Source: a virus. From it: a DNA stretch of 25,712 nt. A model generated the notes under the pieces. The model was not told where the DNA came from and searched no databases. It worked only from the letters and a program-made list of their open reading frames with translations. The stretch covers positions 1 to 25,712 of the IMG/VR virus record IMGVR_UViG_3300047586_000050. The stretch is one strand, 5' to 3'. Made by a program: the position numbers and the translations under genes. Positions 5,866-13,807 of the stretch are shown here, in pieces; position 1 is the stretch's first letter, and each line of letters begins with the position of its first letter.

Positions 5866-7865
5866 CCACTGCGGCCGACCTCGGAATGGCGCCGATCCTG
5901 CTGCCGAGCGGCGAGCAGATCTGGGTCCGTCTCGCCGGCACGATGCTGGCCAAGGCCACGATCCCGGTCGGCGAGCCGGCGGTCAGTTCCAAGGCCCTTG
6001 CGGACCTTGCCCGCACGCTCGGCACGGACCAGACGACGCTCGGGCCAGGCGCGCCGATCCCGCCCGGCCACACCGATGAAGGCGCACCGCGCCGCTGGGA
6101 CTACCGGATCGGGACCAACATCCCACCGCGCCCGCGCAACGACGAGACCTACAGCTTCGACACGCTCCGCTCGTTCGTGCGCAACTACGACGTCGCCCGC
6201 CTGTGCATCGAGAAGCGTAAGGACGACCTGCGCTCGCTGACCTGGAGCGTCCGGCCGCGGCCGGTCGAGGGCATGACGCGGACCGAGCGGACCGCCCAGC
6301 GGAAGAATGCCGAGGCCGCCATCAATGAGGCGACCGGCTTCCTGCTCACGCCCGACCAAGAGATCATGTGGGGTCCCTGGCTCATGAAGTGGGCGCACGA
6401 TCTGTTCAGCATCGACGCGGCCACGATCTACCTGCGCCCGACCCTCGGCGGCGACCTCTTCGGCCTCGAGGTCGTGGACGGCGCGACGATCAAGGTCCTG
6501 CTCGACCAGCAGGGGCGCCTGCCACAGCCGCCCGAGCCCGCCTACGTCCAGATCGTCAAGGGCATGCCGTGGGGCTGGTACACCCGCGGCCAGGTCGTCT
6601 ATGCGCCCTACTGGCCGCAGACCATGTCACCCTACGGCAGCCCGCCGATCGAGTGGGTGATGATGGCCGCCAACCGGGCCATGCGTCGCCAGACGATCGA
6701 CCTCGCCCGGTTCACCGACGGCAACATCCCGACCGCCCTGCTCAAGATGCCGTCCGAATGGCCGCTGGCCCAGCTGCGCGAGTTCAACGACTGGATGGTC
6801 GAGCTCACCGCCGGTAACGACCAGGCGCGGTCTCACTTCCTGCCGGTCCCCGACTCGGGCGGCACGAACCCGGCCCAGGTGCTCAACACCGAGCCCACCA
6901 CCGAAGGCGAACGCTGGCTGCTGCACATGACCTGCTGGGCCTACGGCGTCAACCCGTCCGAGATCGGCTTCGTGGATCCGGGGTCGGGCATGGGCGGCAA
7001 GGGCTTCGCCGAGGTCGGCCAGGCGGTCTCGTTCCGGCGGTCTATCCGCAACATCGCCCTCCACCTCAAGGGCATCATGGACTCCATCCTCGGGGTGGTG
7101 CCGCGCTGGGCGAACCTGGAGCTGTTCTGCCCGGACCTCGAGCAGAGCGAGGACACCCTGGAGAAGGCCGAGGCCGACAAGATCTACTGGTCGCTCGGCG
7201 GACTCTCGACTGACGAGATCCGCGAGGACCGTCTCGACCGCGACTCCATCGGCCTGGGCAATACCGTCGTCACCGGTCAGGGCGTCGTCCAGCTCGTGGC
7301 GGACCTCCTCGAGGGCCCCGAGCCAGTCCCGGCCGGTCTCGTGCCCTTTGCTGGCGAGAGCCCCTCGACCCCGGTCGAGTCGCAGAGCAAGGCCAGCGAG
7401 ACGCTCGGCACGCCGGGCAACGCAGCCCCCGAATCGCCGAGCGCCGCGCCGGGTAAGAACACCGTGACCGAGGCTGCCGGCAAGCCGCCCGCCGATGAAG
7501 CCGTCGCGTCCGAGGAGAAGGCCGCCCCGGAAACCGTCGCGAAGGTTGCCGGTCTGGGCGACGACCTGGGGCGCTGGGAGCGCAAGGCTCTCAAGGCTCT
7601 CAAGGATGGTCGGTCCCCGGCGGTCCGCTTCGAGTCGGGGGTCATTCCGCGCGGAACGTCCGACCTGCTGCGCGATCGCCTGGCCAAGACCACCGACGTC
7701 GCCGGCGTGCGGGACGCCTTCGCGCTCGCCAAGGCGGCGGGTGAATCCGTCGCCCCTTTAGCGGTCCCGCGCTCGAGCTCCGCGACCTCTTCGCCAACTG
7801 GTTCACCCAGCAGGGCCATTCCCTCGTCGGCCACCTCGGGCTTCGGAAGGCGGCTCTATCCGTGA
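5862..7865 (+). CDS. Portal protein (unshifted product), C-terminal end probably replaced by -1 frameshift
   Basis: The start ATG 5862 is coupled to the previous stop; the unshifted product has 667 residues. The core (about 90-470) has portal features: a region entering the fold with an Arg-Asn-Tyr-Asp-Val-Ala-Arg motif and Glu-Lys-Arg-Lys-Asp-Asp, then Tyr-Gly-Ser-Pro-Pro-Ile-Glu-Trp and a Gly-Met-Gly-Gly-Lys-Gly-Phe-Ala-Glu-Val loop. It should form the dodecameric DNA channel of the head. Residues about 470-560 are an Ala/Pro/Glu-rich linker; 565-630 are a helical module with Arg-Trp-Glu-Arg-Lys-Ala-Leu-Lys. After codon 633 the unshifted frame turns into Ser/Pro/Thr-rich low-complexity sequence. 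A slippery heptamer sits exactly there (7754-7760), and the -1 frame leads into the MuF-like gene, giving an 866-residue fusion. Confidence 0.9.
   Translation: MTTAADLGMAPILLPSGEQIWVRLAGTMLAKATIPVGEPAVSSKALADLARTLGTDQTTLGPGAPIPPGHTDEGAPRRWDYRIGTNIPPRPRNDETYSFDTLRSFVRNYDVARLCIEKRKDDLRSLTWSVRPRPVEGMTRTERTAQRKNAEAAINEATGFLLTPDQEIMWGPWLMKWAHDLFSIDAATIYLRPTLGGDLFGLEVVDGATIKVLLDQQGRLPQPPEPAYVQIVKGMPWGWYTRGQVVYAPYWPQTMSPYGSPPIEWVMMAANRAMRRQTIDLARFTDGNIPTALLKMPSEWPLAQLREFNDWMVELTAGNDQARSHFLPVPDSGGTNPAQVLNTEPTTEGERWLLHMTCWAYGVNPSEIGFVDPGSGMGGKGFAEVGQAVSFRRSIRNIALHLKGIMDSILGVVPRWANLELFCPDLEQSEDTLEKAEADKIYWSLGGLSTDEIREDRLDRDSIGLGNTVVTGQGVVQLVADLLEGPEPVPAGLVPFAGESPSTPVESQSKASETLGTPGNAAPESPSAAPGKNTVTEAAGKPPADEAVASEEKAAPETVAKVAGLGDDLGRWERKALKALKDGRSPAVRFESGVIPRGTSDLLRDRLAKTTDVAGVRDAFALAKAAGESVAPLAVPRSSSATSSPTGSPSRAIPSSATSGFGRRLYP
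7754..7787 (+). promoter_or_regulatory. Candidate -1 frameshift site joining portal to MuF-like protein
   Basis: The heptamer C_CCT_TTA (7754-7760) lies in the portal frame as X_XXY_YYZ with CCC, TTT and A, the tandem-slippage form. Slipping back one base continues as AGC GGT CCC in the frame of the downstream head gene. That frame opens only 9 nt earlier, after its TGA at 7742-7744. A possible stimulatory hairpin follows: GGTC (7763-7766) pairs with GACC (7784-7787), then a 2-nt bulge, then GCG (7769-7771) with CGC (7781-7783) around a 9-nt loop. The 2-nt spacer is shorter than usual. The site is seen directly; its use in translation is inference. Confidence 0.55.
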
Positions 7866-8461
7866 GCGACCTGTCCGCGTTCGATTGGGATGCCGGCATG
7901 CACGTGCTGGTCGACCCCTCCGCCGACCTTCTTGCCCGCATGTTTGCGGCAGGCTACCTCCCGGTGGCCCAGGCCAAGGTCGCCGATGGCGCCTACGACC
8001 TGTCGAACACGCGCGCCGCGGCATACGCCCGGGCACGTGCGGCCGAACTCGTCGCCGGCGTCGATGGCGTGACGCACGACCAGGTCACCACGATGCTGCG
8101 CGACCTGCTCGGCACCGGCCTCGAGGACGCTTCCGTGTCACAGGCAGACATCGCCGCCGCGATTGAAGACCTCTTTGCGGGCATGACCGGCGAGCGTGCC
8201 GGCACGATCGCACGCACGGAGCTCGGCTTTGCCGGCAACCGCGGCACGATCGGCGCTGGCCGCGACACGGGTGCCATCGCTGCGCGGGTCTCCGACGGCA
8301 CCGAATCCGACCAGGAATGCCAGGACGCCGACGGCCAGCTCTGGACGCTCGACCAGGCCGACGAAAACGCCCTCGAGCACCCCAACTGCGGCCGCTCATT
8401 CGAGATGGTCTACGCAGACGAACTCAGCGACGCCGAGCTCGCGGACATAGGAGATCAGTGA
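7862..8461 (+). CDS. MuF-like minor head (head morphogenesis) protein
   Basis: As a separate frame it starts at GTG 7862, overlapping the portal stop (GTGA), with 199 residues. The -1 frame is open back to 7745, and residues encoded before the GTG (Phe-Ala-Asn-Trp-Phe-Thr-Gln-Gln-Gly-His) look genuine, so the main product may be the C-terminal part of a portal fusion. Family marks are an Ile-Ala-Arg-Thr-Glu motif (116-120), a Cys at 153 in Asp-Gln-Glu-Cys-Gln-Asp, and the closing His-Pro-Asn-Cys-Gly-Arg-Ser-Phe (173-180), typical of the SPP1 gp7/Mu F family. These proteins sit inside the head near the portal and aid assembly or DNA ejection. The stop overlaps the protease start (TGATG). Confidence 0.8.
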   Translation: MSDLSAFDWDAGMHVLVDPSADLLARMFAAGYLPVAQAKVADGAYDLSNTRAAAYARARAAELVAGVDGVTHDQVTTMLRDLLGTGLEDASVSQADIAAAIEDLFAGMTGERAGTIARTELGFAGNRGTIGAGRDTGAIAARVSDGTESDQECQDADGQLWTLDQADENALEHPNCGRSFEMVYADELSDAELADIGDQ

Positions 8462-9759
8462 TGACCACCAAGACCCTGACCAACGACGTCGTCCTCTTCG
8501 CTCCGATCGACCTGGCGAAGGTCAGCCAGGAGCCCGACGGAACGCTGTTGGTCCCGGCTGTCTTCTCAACCGAGCGCGTCGACGACCAGGGCGAGCGCGT
8601 GACCTACGAGGCGCTCCAGAAGGCCGCGCCCGATTACATGCAGTGGGCCGCCGTCAACGAGATGCACCAGCTCTCCGCGGTCGGCACCACGGTCGAGCTC
8701 AACCTCGACGACGAGCTGCGTAAGGCGACCGGCACGCTCCACATCGTGGATCCGCTCGCCGTTCAGAAGGTCCTGACCGGCGTGTATCGGGGCACATCGA
8801 TCGAGGGCCGCAAGCTCCACCGCAGCCTCTCGAAGGTCGCCGGCGCCAAGTGGGACGTCGATGACATCCAGTGGAACCGAATTAGCCTGGCCGACCGGCC
8901 ATCCAACCCGGACGCAGTCCTGCTCCTCGCCAAGGCGGCGGGGGCCGACGAGGAGACCGCCATGAAGATAGATGCCACTCCAGAGCCTGTCGCCCCCCAG
9001 ACCGCCTCTCCGGCGGCCACAGAGGCCGTGCCGGCCCTTGCCAAGACGGCCGCGGATGACGCGGCCTGGGCGATGAGCGCCCTCGACAACGTCAACCTCC
9101 TGATCGAGCACGAGGTCACCGAGCCCAAGCTCGACCCCGGGCAGGTGGCGACGCTCAAGGGCATCCAGGCGGGCCTGCTCAAGTTCATCGGCTCCGAGTC
9201 GGCCGAGGTCGACAGCCCGGAGAACATCGCCGAGATCGCCGAGGAGAAGGCCGAGCCGGACATCCTGCTGGTCTACAACACCGCCATCGGCGATTTGCAG
9301 AAGATCACCTCCGCTCTCACCGAGCGGCTCCAAAAGATCACACCCGTCGAGGGCGAGCTCGTAACGCTCGAGGCGTCCGAGGCCCCCGACTTCGGAGCGC
9401 TGCTCAAGGTGGCGCTCTCCGACGAAGAAACCCTCGCCAAGGTCGCAACGGTCGTGTCAGACCGGATTGGCCAGGCCAACAAGGAAGCCCTCGACGCGAT
9501 GAAAGTCGAGCTGCTCGAGGGCTTTAAGCCCTCCAAGGAGCTGCTCGAGAAGGTCGCGAAGATGGCAGCCCCAGGTGGCCCGGTCCGGTATGCCGAGCGC
9601 GGCGGCAGGGTCGGCATCGAGGAGCAGGACGAGGACGATCCCGCGTCCGTGCTCCGCAAGGCCGCGGGCCTGATGGAGTCGAGGAATCCGGCAGCGGCCG
9701 CCTCGGCTCGTGAGATGGCAGCGGCAACGATGGTCGGCCAGATCCGCAAGGGCGGCTAA
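8461..9759 (+). CDS. XkdF-like prohead protease with C-terminal scaffold-like region
   Basis: The protein has 432 residues, its ATG sharing a base with the previous stop. Residues 1-160 form the protease: Ser-Thr-Glu-Arg-Val-Asp-Asp-Gln-Gly, then Asn-Glu-Met-His (candidate catalytic H69), Tyr-Arg-Gly-Thr-Ser-Ile-Glu-Gly (candidate nucleophile S113) and Trp-Asn-Arg-Ile-Ser-Leu-Ala-Asp-Arg-Pro-Ser-Asn-Pro-Asp (about 144-157), as in XkdF-type prohead proteases. Residues 180-432 are Ala/Glu/Lys-rich and helical with heptad-like stretches, the composition of an internal scaffold. Such fusions scaffold capsid assembly and then digest themselves and other internal proteins. It lies directly before the capsid gene, as expected. 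Protease class is inferred from motif order, not tested. Confidence 0.8.
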   Translation: MTTKTLTNDVVLFAPIDLAKVSQEPDGTLLVPAVFSTERVDDQGERVTYEALQKAAPDYMQWAAVNEMHQLSAVGTTVELNLDDELRKATGTLHIVDPLAVQKVLTGVYRGTSIEGRKLHRSLSKVAGAKWDVDDIQWNRISLADRPSNPDAVLLLAKAAGADEETAMKIDATPEPVAPQTASPAATEAVPALAKTAADDAAWAMSALDNVNLLIEHEVTEPKLDPGQVATLKGIQAGLLKFIGSESAEVDSPENIAEIAEEKAEPDILLVYNTAIGDLQKITSALTERLQKITPVEGELVTLEASEAPDFGALLKVALSDEETLAKVATVVSDRIGQANKEALDAMKVELLEGFKPSKELLEKVAKMAAPGGPVRYAERGGRVGIEEQDEDDPASVLRKAAGLMESRNPAAAASAREMAAATMVGQIRKGG

Positions 9760-9791
9760 CCCCACAATCGAATAGTTCGGCGGTCCCTGAA

Positions 9792-9811
9792 AAGCGGCTC
9801 GCAAGCCCCTT
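9792..9811 (+). other. Weak hairpin in the leader of the capsid gene
   Basis: AAGCGGCT (9792-9799) and AGCCCCTT (9804-9811) pair over 8 positions with one C-C mismatch around a CGCA loop. It lies in the 81-nt gap between the protease and capsid genes, upstream of the GGAAGG ribosome site. No T run follows, so it is not a standard terminator. It could be an RNA-processing or stability element, or chance. Confidence 0.25.
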
Positions 9812-9840
9812 CTCAGAGCCCACCGGGAAGGACAACCCCG

Positions 9841-11301
9841 ATGGATCCCTCTATCAGCGTGCAGACGCTGGAGGCCGTCCGGCAGGCGCTCAGCGCGCCA
9901 ATGCCGGCGATGGAACTTGCTAAGGCAACCGCAACCACAGCGGGCGTTCAGGTCGGCTCGCTCCTGTACGGATACAACCTCGAGGCGCCGGCGAAAACGC
10001 TGGTGCCGATCCTGACCCCGCTCCGCAACCGCTTCCCGCGCAAGGGCGGCGGGCACGGCACGGCGGTCGAGTGGAAGGCCGTCATCGCGGTCAACGCGAC
10101 GCACCTCTCGCCAGGCGTCGCCGAAGGCAGCCGCGGCACGACCCCGTCCATCGGAACCGCGACCTTTTCCGCTGGCTATCGAACCCTCGGCTTCCCGGGC
10201 ATCGTGACGATGCAGGCCATCTGGGCCGGCCAGGACTTCGACGATGCCCTCAACCGGGGCACCGTGGCCACGCTCCAGACGACCATGCTCGGCGAAGAGC
10301 AGACCCTCGTCGGCGGCAACGTGACGGCTCTCGGCATGCCGGGCGCCCTGACGTTCCTCGACACGGTCCCGGCGGCCAACGGCGCGCTCACCCCAAGCGC
10401 GACCTACTACTACGCCGTCTCCGCTCTGACCCTCCAGGGCCAGATCAACGGCGCCGTCGGCGCCGTCGGTGCCCCCTCTGCCGATGCAATCGGGGAGAGC
10501 ACCGCCCGAACGGGCAGCCACACATGCACGGGCTCCGGCCCCGGGTCGACGGCGACGATCCTCAACTGGCCGGCCGTTCGCGGCGCGGTCGGATACAACG
10601 TCTTCGTCGGCACGACCTCGACCGTCAAGTACCGCGCGACGGTCACGGCCAACACCTACACGCTCGCCAGCGCCCCGAGCGGCACCGGCAACGTGCCCAA
10701 CGCCGCCGACCAGACTGCCGATGCCACCGTGTTTAACGGCGTCATCGCGCAGATCGAGGCTTCGGCCTCCGGTGCGTACTTCCTCGACGCCGCGGGCGCC
10801 AAGCTGACCGCGGACAACGCGGGCGGCGTGGTCGAGATCGACGTCCTGCTCAAGTACCTCTGGGACACCGCGCGCCTCGGTCCGCGGAGCCTCCTGGTCA
10901 ACTCCCAGGAAGCCCTCACGATCACGAAGGCCGTCCTGACGTCCGGCACCACCGGCGCCATGCGGGCAGTCGTGACCCCCGGCCCCGGCGGCACCCTGCA
11001 GGCCGGGTTCTTCGTGGACAGCTATCTCAACAAGTTTGTGCCGGGTGGTCGCATCGTCTCGATCGAGATCCACCCGAACATGCCCGCCGGCAAGATCGTC
11101 GCGATCGTCGAAGCCCTGCCGGCGTGGTTCCCCAACAACAACGTGGCCAGCGTCTTCGAGGTGGATGTCCGCCAGGAATACATCCAGCTCGACTTCGCCA
11201 TGACCCAGCTCCAGAAGGAGTTCGGCGTCTACGTCGACGAGGTCCTCAAGTGCTACCTCCCGGCTGGCTGCGGAGTCATCACCGGGATCACCGGCTCCTA
11301 A
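9841..11301 (+). CDS. Major capsid protein, HK97 fold with inserted Ig/FN3-like domain
   Basis: The protein has 486 residues behind a GGAAGG ribosome site. The N-terminal arm and E-loop/P-domain region (1-160) and a C-terminal region ending in Phe-Glu-Val-Asp-Val-Arg, Glu-Phe-Gly-Val-Tyr and Tyr-Leu-Pro-Ala-Gly-Cys-Gly-Val-Ile (about 440-480) match HK97-type capsid subunits. Residues about 175-285 interrupt this with a Thr/Ala/Gly-rich beta segment. It contains Tyr-Tyr-Tyr-Ala-Val-Ser-Ala and Leu-Asn-Trp-Pro-Ala-Val-Arg-Gly-Ala-Val-Gly-Tyr-Asn-Val-Phe, strongly like a fibronectin type III domain. The domain probably projects from the capsid surface as a built-in decoration. Position after the protease and length (typical capsid about 300-350 plus the insert) agree. 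It should be the most abundant virion protein. Confidence 0.88.
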   Translation: MDPSISVQTLEAVRQALSAPMPAMELAKATATTAGVQVGSLLYGYNLEAPAKTLVPILTPLRNRFPRKGGGHGTAVEWKAVIAVNATHLSPGVAEGSRGTTPSIGTATFSAGYRTLGFPGIVTMQAIWAGQDFDDALNRGTVATLQTTMLGEEQTLVGGNVTALGMPGALTFLDTVPAANGALTPSATYYYAVSALTLQGQINGAVGAVGAPSADAIGESTARTGSHTCTGSGPGSTATILNWPAVRGAVGYNVFVGTTSTVKYRATVTANTYTLASAPSGTGNVPNAADQTADATVFNGVIAQIEASASGAYFLDAAGAKLTADNAGGVVEIDVLLKYLWDTARLGPRSLLVNSQEALTITKAVLTSGTTGAMRAVVTPGPGGTLQAGFFVDSYLNKFVPGGRIVSIEIHPNMPAGKIVAIVEALPAWFPNNNVASVFEVDVRQEYIQLDFAMTQLQKEFGVYVDEVLKCYLPAGCGVITGITGS

Positions 11302-11322
11302 CCCCTAGCCCCTTCTAGCAAT

Positions 11323-11354
11323 CCCGGCTGGTCGACTAAGCCCGGCCAGCCGGG
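11323..11354 (+). other. GC-rich hairpin after the capsid gene
   Basis: CCCGGCTGG (11323-11331) is a perfect 9-bp inverted repeat of CCAGCCGGG (11346-11354). Two more pairs (one T-G) can extend it to 11 bp, leaving a 10-nt loop. It lies in the 69-nt gap between capsid and fibre genes. AAACCC follows rather than a T run, so it is better seen as a 3'-end stabiliser, processing site or partial terminator than a classic intrinsic terminator. Confidence 0.55.
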
Positions 11355-11370
11355 AAACCCGGAGCAGAGC

Positions 11371-12879
11371 ATGACCGCCGTCGTTCGTCCCACCAGACCG
11401 TCCCTGGGCCGCGGGCTGTTCGTCGCCGCGTCGAACGCCAGCGCAGCGGACAAGGCGGCGGCCGACTACGTCTGCTCCGGCGTGGCGGATGAGGTGCAGA
11501 TCAACGTGGCCATCACGGCGCTTCCAGCAGCGGGTGGTGTGGTCCGCCTGTCGAACGGCAACTTCACCATCGCGGCTACGGTCGCCGTCCCGAGTTACGT
11601 CACCCTGCGCGGCGAGGGCCGACACGCGACGGTCATAACCGGAGTCGCCGGGATGACGGCAACGATGCTCACACTCGGAGCGTCGTTCTCAGTCCTGGAG
11701 AGCGTGCGGATCATCGCACCCACGACCCTCACGAACGATGCCGTGACCTTCGCCAATGAGTCAGACGGCACGACGGTTCGCGATGTCCAGATGTCGGGTG
11801 GGGGAAACGCCACGATCTGGATGCTGTCGGTACGGTCCTCATACCGCTTCCGCCTCGACAACGTGTTCATCTCGACCGACTCGAACGGCATCAACATTGT
11901 CAACGATGGCTCGGCTTACAACGTCGGGAACTCATGCGTCTCCCAGGTCGAAGTATGGACGACGACGACCGGACGAACCGCTTGGCAAATCTCAGGCAGC
12001 ACGGCCGCGCTGAGATCGGAAAACCTGATCTCGTTTAGCTACATCGCTGCGCTCTGCTCGGTCGCCCACGCTGCTGGGTCCGTGGGACTCAACATCATCA
12101 ACTCCTACAATCTCGCCTTCCACCTGGTCGATCTGGAGAACGCCGCCATCTCCCTCAACATCACGGGGTCGGTCGGCAGTGGACCCCCTTCATATGGGCT
12201 CGTCTTTACGGGGCTCTACGCCTCGGGCGCCGCCTCAGTTGTCATGGATGCCAACACGAAGAATGTGACGGTTGCGGCGGGCAATGCCGGTGGGGCCGCC
12301 ATCGGCGTCGATGACACGAACGGAGCGGGCGGAGTGTCCGCCTCGCCGTCCTGGTCATTCTTCGGCCCCAGCATCACAACCGCCTATTTGATGGCCTCGA
12401 ACGGCGGCAACGCTGGCGTCGCTTCAACCACCGCATCGTCAGCGGGCAGCGGCGGTAACGGGATGATCGGCACGTCGGGTGGTGCCGCTGGCGCAAACTC
12501 CGCTGGCGCGGCGCGAGGCGTGGGCAACTCGCCCACCATCGGCGGCGGTGGGGGAGGCGGCTTTGCATCTGGTGGAAATAACGAACTCGTCGGTGGGACG
12601 AGTTCCTGGCCGGGGCCATTCGGCTATCTGACTCTCGACAACCACGGTGCCGTTCACGCCGCAGGCGGGGTGGGCGTCTTTCCTCCTATTGGCACAACGC
12701 TCGGCGGCGCTGGTGGCGGCGGTGGCGGCTCCGGGAACGGAGTGGTCGGCGGCGCAGGTGGTAACGGAACCTCGGTCGGTGCTGGGGGCGGCGGCGGTGG
12801 GGCGTCCACCAACGGTTTCGCCTCGGGCAAGGGCGGCGACGGCGGTCCTGGGCTCTGCATCATCACGACGATCACATGA
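11371..12879 (+). CDS. Right-handed beta-helix fibre with polyglycine-rich C-terminus
   Basis: The protein has 502 residues. Residues 15-85 carry the pectate-lyase-superfamily entry motif common in phage spikes: Ala-Ala-Asp-Tyr-Val-Cys, Asp-Glu-Val-Gln-Ile-Asn, Gly-Gly-Val-Val-Arg-Leu and Leu-Arg-Gly-Glu-Gly. Beta-helix coils follow to about residue 310. Residues 345-495 are Gly/Ala/Ser/Asn-rich with several runs of five to seven glycines and end in Gly-Pro-Gly-Leu-Cys-Ile-Ile-Thr. This composition resembles polyglycine-II bundles described in phage adhesins such as the S16 gp38 tip. It likely binds a surface glycan or receptor. Its place directly after the capsid gene, ahead of the connectors, hints at a head fibre or decoration rather than a tail spike. 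No catalytic residues could be assigned. Confidence 0.7.
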   Translation: MTAVVRPTRPSLGRGLFVAASNASAADKAAADYVCSGVADEVQINVAITALPAAGGVVRLSNGNFTIAATVAVPSYVTLRGEGRHATVITGVAGMTATMLTLGASFSVLESVRIIAPTTLTNDAVTFANESDGTTVRDVQMSGGGNATIWMLSVRSSYRFRLDNVFISTDSNGINIVNDGSAYNVGNSCVSQVEVWTTTTGRTAWQISGSTAALRSENLISFSYIAALCSVAHAAGSVGLNIINSYNLAFHLVDLENAAISLNITGSVGSGPPSYGLVFTGLYASGAASVVMDANTKNVTVAAGNAGGAAIGVDDTNGAGGVSASPSWSFFGPSITTAYLMASNGGNAGVASTTASSAGSGGNGMIGTSGGAAGANSAGAARGVGNSPTIGGGGGGGFASGGNNELVGGTSSWPGPFGYLTLDNHGAVHAAGGVGVFPPIGTTLGGAGGGGGGSGNGVVGGAGGNGTSVGAGGGGGGASTNGFASGKGGDGGPGLCIITTIT

Positions 12880-12897
12880 GCACAGGGAGCTTCTGAG

Positions 12898-13800
12898 ATG
12901 CCGATAATCGCGCAGGGCGCATCGACTCCACCCCTCAGCGCCTACATCCCCGGCCCCGCCGATTTCGACGCCTCGCCCGTCCCGACCGTCACTGTTCTGT
13001 CGCTTGCCGGAGTGGTGCAGGCGGGCTTTCCCGCGACCGGCCTGGTCCATGACGGGCTCGGGCTGTATCACTACGTTTGGGCGGTTCCGCTCGCACAGGC
13101 CCAGGCCACCTACGACGTTCATTTCCAAGGCAACGTCAACGGCGTGGCTTGGGACGGCTGGGATACCGTCGAGGTTGTTGCGGCGGGGAGCGTGCCGACC
13201 GGCACCTGGTGCACGAGCGACGACGTCAAGACACGACTCGCTGGCAATCCGGCGTTTGTCCCGAACCTCTTCAATGCGTCGATCGCCACGATCATCGGTG
13301 GCGTCTCGGCTCGCCTCAATCGCGAGATCGGCCGTCTCCGCGGCGCGCGCGGGCCCTACTCGGTCATCGCCGATTCGGCGGCCAGCGATCGCCGCTATGC
13401 CGCCAGGGTCGGCGCCCCGCGCCTGCTGCCGATCGACGACTGCGTCGAGGTCGACTCGGTCACCGACAACGGCCAGCCCCTGACCCTGGGCGTCGACTAC
13501 GACGTCTATCCGCTCAATGGCCCCGTGATCGAGGGGCTCATCCGCCTGACCGGCTGCTGGTCGGCGATCTATGGCGGCACGACCGTTACCGCCAAGTGGG
13601 GTCTGATGACCACCCTCGACGAGCAGCTCTGGGACGACGCGGTCAGCGAGTCGGTCTCGGTCTACCTGTCGGCCCGGGCCGGGCACGACGACACGATCGG
13701 AATGGATGCCTTCGGCAAAGTCGTGAGCGCGAAGGCTCTGCTCTCCAAGACCTATCACGACATTCGCCAGTACGCCCACGGTGGCGCAGCTCTGAGGTAG
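12898..13800 (+). CDS. Head-tail connector with extra N-terminal Ig-like domain
   Basis: The protein has 300 residues after a GGGAG ribosome site. Residues 1-95 form a beta-rich domain (Pro-Thr-Val-Thr-Val-Leu, Gly-Leu-Tyr-His-Tyr-Val-Trp, Thr-Tyr-Asp-Val-His-Phe, ending Asp-Thr-Val-Glu-Val-Val) that looks Ig-like. From Trp-Cys-Thr-Ser-Asp-Asp-Val-Lys (about 102) begins the HK97 gp6/YqbG-like adaptor: a helical start (Phe-Asn-Ala-Ser-Ile-Ala-Thr-Ile-Ile) with an Arg-rich turn, a central beta part around Val-Asp-Ser-Val-Thr-Asp-Asn-Gly, and C-terminal helices. Adaptors dock below the portal and close the head after packaging. It is first in the usual adaptor, gp10-like, terminator series. Confidence 0.7.
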   Translation: MPIIAQGASTPPLSAYIPGPADFDASPVPTVTVLSLAGVVQAGFPATGLVHDGLGLYHYVWAVPLAQAQATYDVHFQGNVNGVAWDGWDTVEVVAAGSVPTGTWCTSDDVKTRLAGNPAFVPNLFNASIATIIGGVSARLNREIGRLRGARGPYSVIADSAASDRRYAARVGAPRLLPIDDCVEVDSVTDNGQPLTLGVDYDVYPLNGPVIEGLIRLTGCWSAIYGGTTVTAKWGLMTTLDEQLWDDAVSESVSVYLSARAGHDDTIGMDAFGKVVSAKALLSKTYHDIRQYAHGGAALR

Positions 13801-13807
13801 CTAGCCA

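Noticed and set aside
9457-11073. 538-codon minus-strand frame across protease and capsid genes
   Set aside because: High-GC shadow of strongly coding plus-strand genes; composition is Arg/Gly/Asp-rich with no motif and no ribosome site.
12439-13779. 446-codon minus-strand frame over fibre and connector genes
   Set aside because: Antisense shadow caused by GC-ending codons; the plus-strand genes have ribosome sites and recognisable domains.
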